NCBI GenBank assembly: GCA_002427505.1
Contig: DIRJ01000046.1
Coordinates: forward strand, 5,263-13,778
DNA from: Mageeibacillus sp. UBA5439
Lineage (GTDB): Bacteria > Bacillota > Clostridia > Saccharofermentanales > DTU023
Reading direction: 5' to 3'
DNA length: 8,516 bases
The position numbers and the translations under genes were made by a program. The notes below the pieces were generated by a model. It was not told the DNA's origin. It saw only the letters and a list, made by a program, of their open reading frames with translations, and did no database searches. Every line of letters starts with the position of its first letter. The first letter of the stretch is position 1. This document shows positions 5,898-8,516 of the stretch, in pieces.

Positions 5898-7544
5898 TTA
5901 AGACTGGCAGCCGCCAGCTGCCTTCTGCTGTCTTTTATGGATATACATATTGCGGTCAGCCCGGCTTAGGCTGGCATTGATATCTTCCTCTTCCGTAACT
6001 TTCACAGCGTAACCGATAGCAAGAGAGAGGGGGTGTTTGCCTCCTTCTTGCCGGGCAGCGTCCTGCAGGAGTCTGTGCTTGATGTCTTCTGCGACCGGCG
6101 CGGAGGTGTTTGGCAGCAAAATACAGAACTCATCACCGCCGATGCGGGCAATGATATCTTCCTGACGGTGGTTGGCTTTCAAAAAGTCGGCTGTCTGTTT
6201 AATCAGCCTGTCTCCCTCCTCATGGCCATAACGGTCGTTAGTTTCCTTCAGTCCGTTGATGTCCAGAACCATGATGGTAAAGGGAAGGTGACGGCTGCTG
6301 TCAAGACGGTGCAGGGCATCATAGAGATAATGCCGGTTGTAGAGACCGGTCAGGTCGTCGTGAAAGCTGAGGTGCTCGATCTGCCTTTGTGCTTCCACTA
6401 ATTCGCTGATATCGGTGAAAACAATGATATAGCCGTGGGTCTGGCCGTCAGGCAAATGAATCGGCGCTATATTGTAGTAGATATCCAGAAAATCTCCCCG
6501 GCGATTCTGAACTTTTGCCCTTTTTTCCTTGCTGTAAATGAAACTTGTTGATTCATCCGGAAACTGTCTGCTCAGGATTGCCTTATCAGCGGCATCGTCA
6601 TCATGAATCAGGCTAAAGACGTCATCGATCTGCAGGCCGAAGAGTTCCTCAGATTTCCACCCGGTTAAAGTCTCGGCAACAGGATTCATAATATTGATTT
6701 TTCCGTCAATATCAGTGGTGATGATACCATCACCTACGCACAGAATCGTAGAGCGGATCATTTCCTTTTCTAAAAAGAGCTCCTGCTGGGCCTGCTTGAA
6801 TTTGCTGGTATCAATCTGGCTGCCGATCATGCGGTAAAGCCTGCCCTTTTTATCTTTGACCGGGATGCCGCGGTCTACAATCCAGATGATGCTGCCGTCG
6901 TCCAGGACCATGCGGTGCTCGCTGAAATAGGGCTGCTCGCTTTGGGTCGCTTCTTCTAAAATAGCTCTTACTCGCTCAACGTCGTCCGGGTGCACCCGGG
7001 TCATGAAGAAGTCCATGTCATGAAAGCCGGAAGTCTCCGGCAGGCCCATGGTCTTAGCCCAGCGCTTGTTGTGATAAATCCGGTCCTCATCATAGTGCCA
7101 TTCCCAGAGACCTTCGCCCGCTATCTCCAGGGTCGTGCGCAAGGTTTCCTCGCTCTCCGCGAGTTCCTGTTCCAGCTTCTTATTCTCTGTGATGTCGTCG
7201 ATCATGACTACGAGATATGCTTCCTGGGGACAATAGATGGAAAGCAGGTGCCAGCGGTTCAGCTTCGAGTGGAAATACTCAAACTGGGTCGAGTCGCCAC
7301 GTTTTTGCAGGCCGGAAACCAGCTCCAGCTGCTTTTTGTTTAAGATCTGCGAAAGAGTGAATTTCTGGCTGATCAGCTGATAGCGTTCCTCAGCTAAAAT
7401 CTTAGAATAATAAGGGTTTTCATAGACAATTTCAAAAACAGCTTCTCCAGCTTCACTCAGAGCTTCTGACTTTAGAATAGCAGCACCCTTATTCATTTTC
7501 TCAAAAATAAGTAGATTGAAATCGATGTCTTTATCTTTTAGCAA
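5898..7544 (-). CDS. PAS-PAS-PAS-GGDEF diguanylate cyclase
   Basis: Predicted soluble enzyme that condenses two GTP into c-di-GMP in response to signals read by PAS domains; no membrane segment is visible. From the TTG start it has 548 residues: a divergent PAS (about 12-119, with ENPYYSKIL), a PAS with C-terminal PAC motif (132-249, LWEWHYDEDRIYHNKRW and DDGSIIWI), a third PAS (259-385, VGDGIITTDIDGKINIMNPVAETLTGW) and GGDEF (389-543). The active site GGDEF is at 469-473, the metal-binding VLDINGLKETND upstream is intact, and an RxxD inhibitory I-site (RQED, 460-463) lies exactly five residues before it. This predicts an active, product-inhibited cyclase. The TTG is preferred because AAGGGG lies 8 nt upstream; a GTG at 7553 overlaps that site. 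ATG 7496 is also possible. No EAL or HD-GYP domain is fused. The ligands of the PAS domains are unknown. Confidence 0.95.
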   Translation of the reverse strand: MLKDKDIDFNLLIFEKMNKGAAILKSEALSEAGEAVFEIVYENPYYSKILAEERYQLISQKFTLSQILNKKQLELVSGLQKRGDSTQFEYFHSKLNRWHLLSIYCPQEAYLVVMIDDITENKKLEQELAESEETLRTTLEIAGEGLWEWHYDEDRIYHNKRWAKTMGLPETSGFHDMDFFMTRVHPDDVERVRAILEEATQSEQPYFSEHRMVLDDGSIIWIVDRGIPVKDKKGRLYRMIGSQIDTSKFKQAQQELFLEKEMIRSTILCVGDGIITTDIDGKINIMNPVAETLTGWKSEELFGLQIDDVFSLIHDDDAADKAILSRQFPDESTSFIYSKEKRAKVQNRRGDFLDIYYNIAPIHLPDGQTHGYIIVFTDISELVEAQRQIEHLSFHDDLTGLYNRHYLYDALHRLDSSRHLPFTIMVLDINGLKETNDRYGHEEGDRLIKQTADFLKANHRQEDIIARIGGDEFCILLPNTSAPVAEDIKHRLLQDAARQEGGKHPLSLAIGYAVKVTEEEDINASLSRADRNMYIHKRQQKAAGGCQS

Positions 7545-7589
7545 GCTACTCACCCCTTAGAAATGATAAAAATAATAGAAGTACTTTAT

Positions 7590-7595
7590 ATTATA
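7590..7595 (-). promoter_or_regulatory. Probable -10 element of the diguanylate cyclase promoter
   Basis: A perfect TATAAT on the - strand in a very AT-rich stretch (about 7557-7618), about 46 nt upstream of the TTG start. No good -35 box is found at 17 nt; the nearest match, CTGACA, is 21 nt away. This suggests a weak or activator-dependent promoter separate from the HD-GYP gene. Confidence 0.4.
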
Positions 7596-7704
7596 CTACA
7601 TTAAACTTATTTATCTTGTCAGATTGACGGAGGATGAGGGCAAGAAAGAGACTGCTTTGTGGCAGAATGCAAGAGAGGGTTAGACTTGTGCGTCTGGCAG
7701 CGAA

Positions 7705-8355
7705 TCAGGCACTGACCGGTTTTTTTGTGTCATAGATTGCTGCAAAATCTTTGTGTCTGTCGATGAAGAGATCTACCAGCTGGGGATCGAAATGACTGCC
7801 TTTGTCCTTGAGGATAATTTCGCAGCTGTATTCATGGCTGTAAGCTTTCTTGTAAACGCGTTCGGAGCGGAGGGCTTCGTAAACGTCAACCAGGGCCATG
7901 ATGCGGCCGGGCAGGGGGATCTCCGTCTCTTTGAGACCGCTGGGGTAGCCGCTGCCGTCCCATTTTTCGTGATGGTACTTAATCACGTCGAGACCCATAT
8001 TCAAAATATCGTCATCCGGCAGGAACTCATGCAGGCCGTTCAGGGCTTTCATGCCGATATCGACGTGAGTTTTCATAATCTCAAACTCATCTTCTGTGAG
8101 TTTTCCGGGTTTCAGTAAGATTTCATCCGGGATGCCGACTTTTCCGATATCGTGCAAGGGACTGACCAGGCACATTTTGGTGACATAATCCCGGTCGACT
8201 TCATCTTGATGCAGACCCTGCTCGCGTACCAGTTCCGTCAGAAACTCGCATAAAGAAGCTGTTCGTTCGACGTGGTCGCCGGTAGATTTTTCTCTCGACT
8301 CGGCCAGTCGAACTAATGCATCTATGGTTGCCTGTTGCAGATTATCGAACTCCAT
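7705..8355 (-). CDS. Stand-alone HD-GYP domain c-di-GMP phosphodiesterase
   Basis: Predicted cytoplasmic metal-dependent phosphodiesterase that breaks down c-di-GMP. The 216-residue product is almost entirely HD-GYP domain: GDHVERT (His28), HDIGKVGIPDEIL (His68-Asp69, Lys72), a further metal-type His at THVDIG (His97), HHEKWDGSGYPSGL (His128-His129 and the GYP triplet at 136-138), and LVDVYEAL (Asp157). All hallmark residues are present, so activity is likely. Related HD-GYP proteins usually carry an N-terminal receiver, GAF or PAS domain; here none precedes it. The ATG at 8355 is the only ordinary start codon after an in-frame TAA about 42 nt upstream, and its ribosome binding site is weak. 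The gene is 160 nt upstream of the diguanylate cyclase on the same strand, an opposing enzyme pair. Cleavage of other cyclic dinucleotides cannot be excluded. Confidence 0.94.
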   Translation of the reverse strand: MEFDNLQQATIDALVRLAESREKSTGDHVERTASLCEFLTELVREQGLHQDEVDRDYVTKMCLVSPLHDIGKVGIPDEILLKPGKLTEDEFEIMKTHVDIGMKALNGLHEFLPDDDILNMGLDVIKYHHEKWDGSGYPSGLKETEIPLPGRIMALVDVYEALRSERVYKKAYSHEYSCEIILKDKGSHFDPQLVDLFIDRHKDFAAIYDTKKPVSA

Positions 8356-8475
8356 TATTTCTGTTTGAATCCGTCTCTTCCCGTGCTTAGTAATTTATCC
8401 GTATGTCCGGTCGGTTTCCGTGCAGATAATTGTAGACAAAATATCATATCTGACGACAAAGCCTGAACCTTCTAC

Positions 8476-8503
8476 ATTTTAGCATTAATAAAACCAGACT
8501 CAA
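8476..8503 (-). promoter_or_regulatory. Predicted sigma-A promoter of the HD-GYP gene
   Basis: On the - strand, TTGAGT (8503-8498) is followed after 16 nt by TAAAAT (8481-8476), itself preceded by TG one base upstream (extended -10, TGCTAAAAT). Transcription would start near 8469, giving a leader of about 114 nt before the ATG. No family riboswitch, including the GEMM c-di-GMP type, was recognised in that leader. Confidence 0.5.
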
Positions 8504-8516
8504 TAATGCTTATGCC

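Noticed and set aside
7635..7704. Possible terminator after the HD-GYP gene (CTGC/GCAG and AGAC/GTCT hairpins)
   Set aside because: Stems are only four base pairs and the following tract is interrupted (TCTCTTTCTT); not convincing.
7634..7735. A 33-residue Arg-rich open frame on the + strand behind GGAGG
   Set aside because: The GGAGG abuts the ATG with no spacing, no promoter is visible, and the frame runs antisense into the 3' end of the HD-GYP gene.
8356..8469. c-di-GMP (GEMM) riboswitch in the HD-GYP leader
   Set aside because: The leader contains GCACGG and AAACC-like strings, but the conserved GEMM core and its paired stems are absent by eye.

Overview
The window looks like chromosomal DNA of an anaerobic, moderately GC-rich (roughly mid-50s percent by eye) Gram-positive bacterium, most likely in the Clostridia or a neighbouring Firmicutes class. 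Three things suggest this: an oxygen-sensitive class III ribonucleotide reductase, strong AGGAGG-type ribosome binding sites, and a type IV pilus set with PilM/N/O but no outer-membrane partners PilP/PilQ. The genus cannot be told from the sequence alone.

Layout on the + strand: nrdD (1-2181, 5' end cut by the window edge) overlaps nrdG (2174-2737), followed by a strong intrinsic terminator (2791-2816). Next comes a compact pilus operon: prepilin peptidase (2844-3596), pilM-like (3622-4695), pilN-like (4688-5233) and pilO-like (5230-5814). The genes are 25 nt apart or overlapping, each behind its own Shine-Dalgarno sequence. A near-perfect 28-nt palindrome (5841-5868) ends this operon and also serves the convergent gene on the other strand.

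Layout on the - strand: a PAS-PAS-PAS-GGDEF diguanylate cyclase (5898-7544) and, upstream of it, a stand-alone HD-GYP c-di-GMP phosphodiesterase (7705-8355). Each has its own plausible promoter. The end of the window (8356-8516) is the AT-rich promoter and leader of the HD-GYP gene. No RNA genes, insertion sequences, CRISPR arrays or phage genes were seen, and no gene-free stretch exceeds 300 bases.

How the genes may work together: NrdG activates NrdD for anaerobic dNTP synthesis. The pil genes would build the inner-membrane platform and process prepilins, but the pilins, motor ATPases and PilC must lie elsewhere. The adjacent enzymes make and degrade c-di-GMP, a common regulator of pili and surface attachment, so the right two thirds may be a surface-attachment locus; that link is inferred from position only.

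No wholly new system is evident. The most notable signal is in the pilus platform. The PilM-like protein appears to have lost the Asp/Gly residues of both phosphate-binding motifs of its actin-like fold and carries a Lys/Gln-rich repeated tail, and the start of PilN departs from the usual PilM-binding motif.
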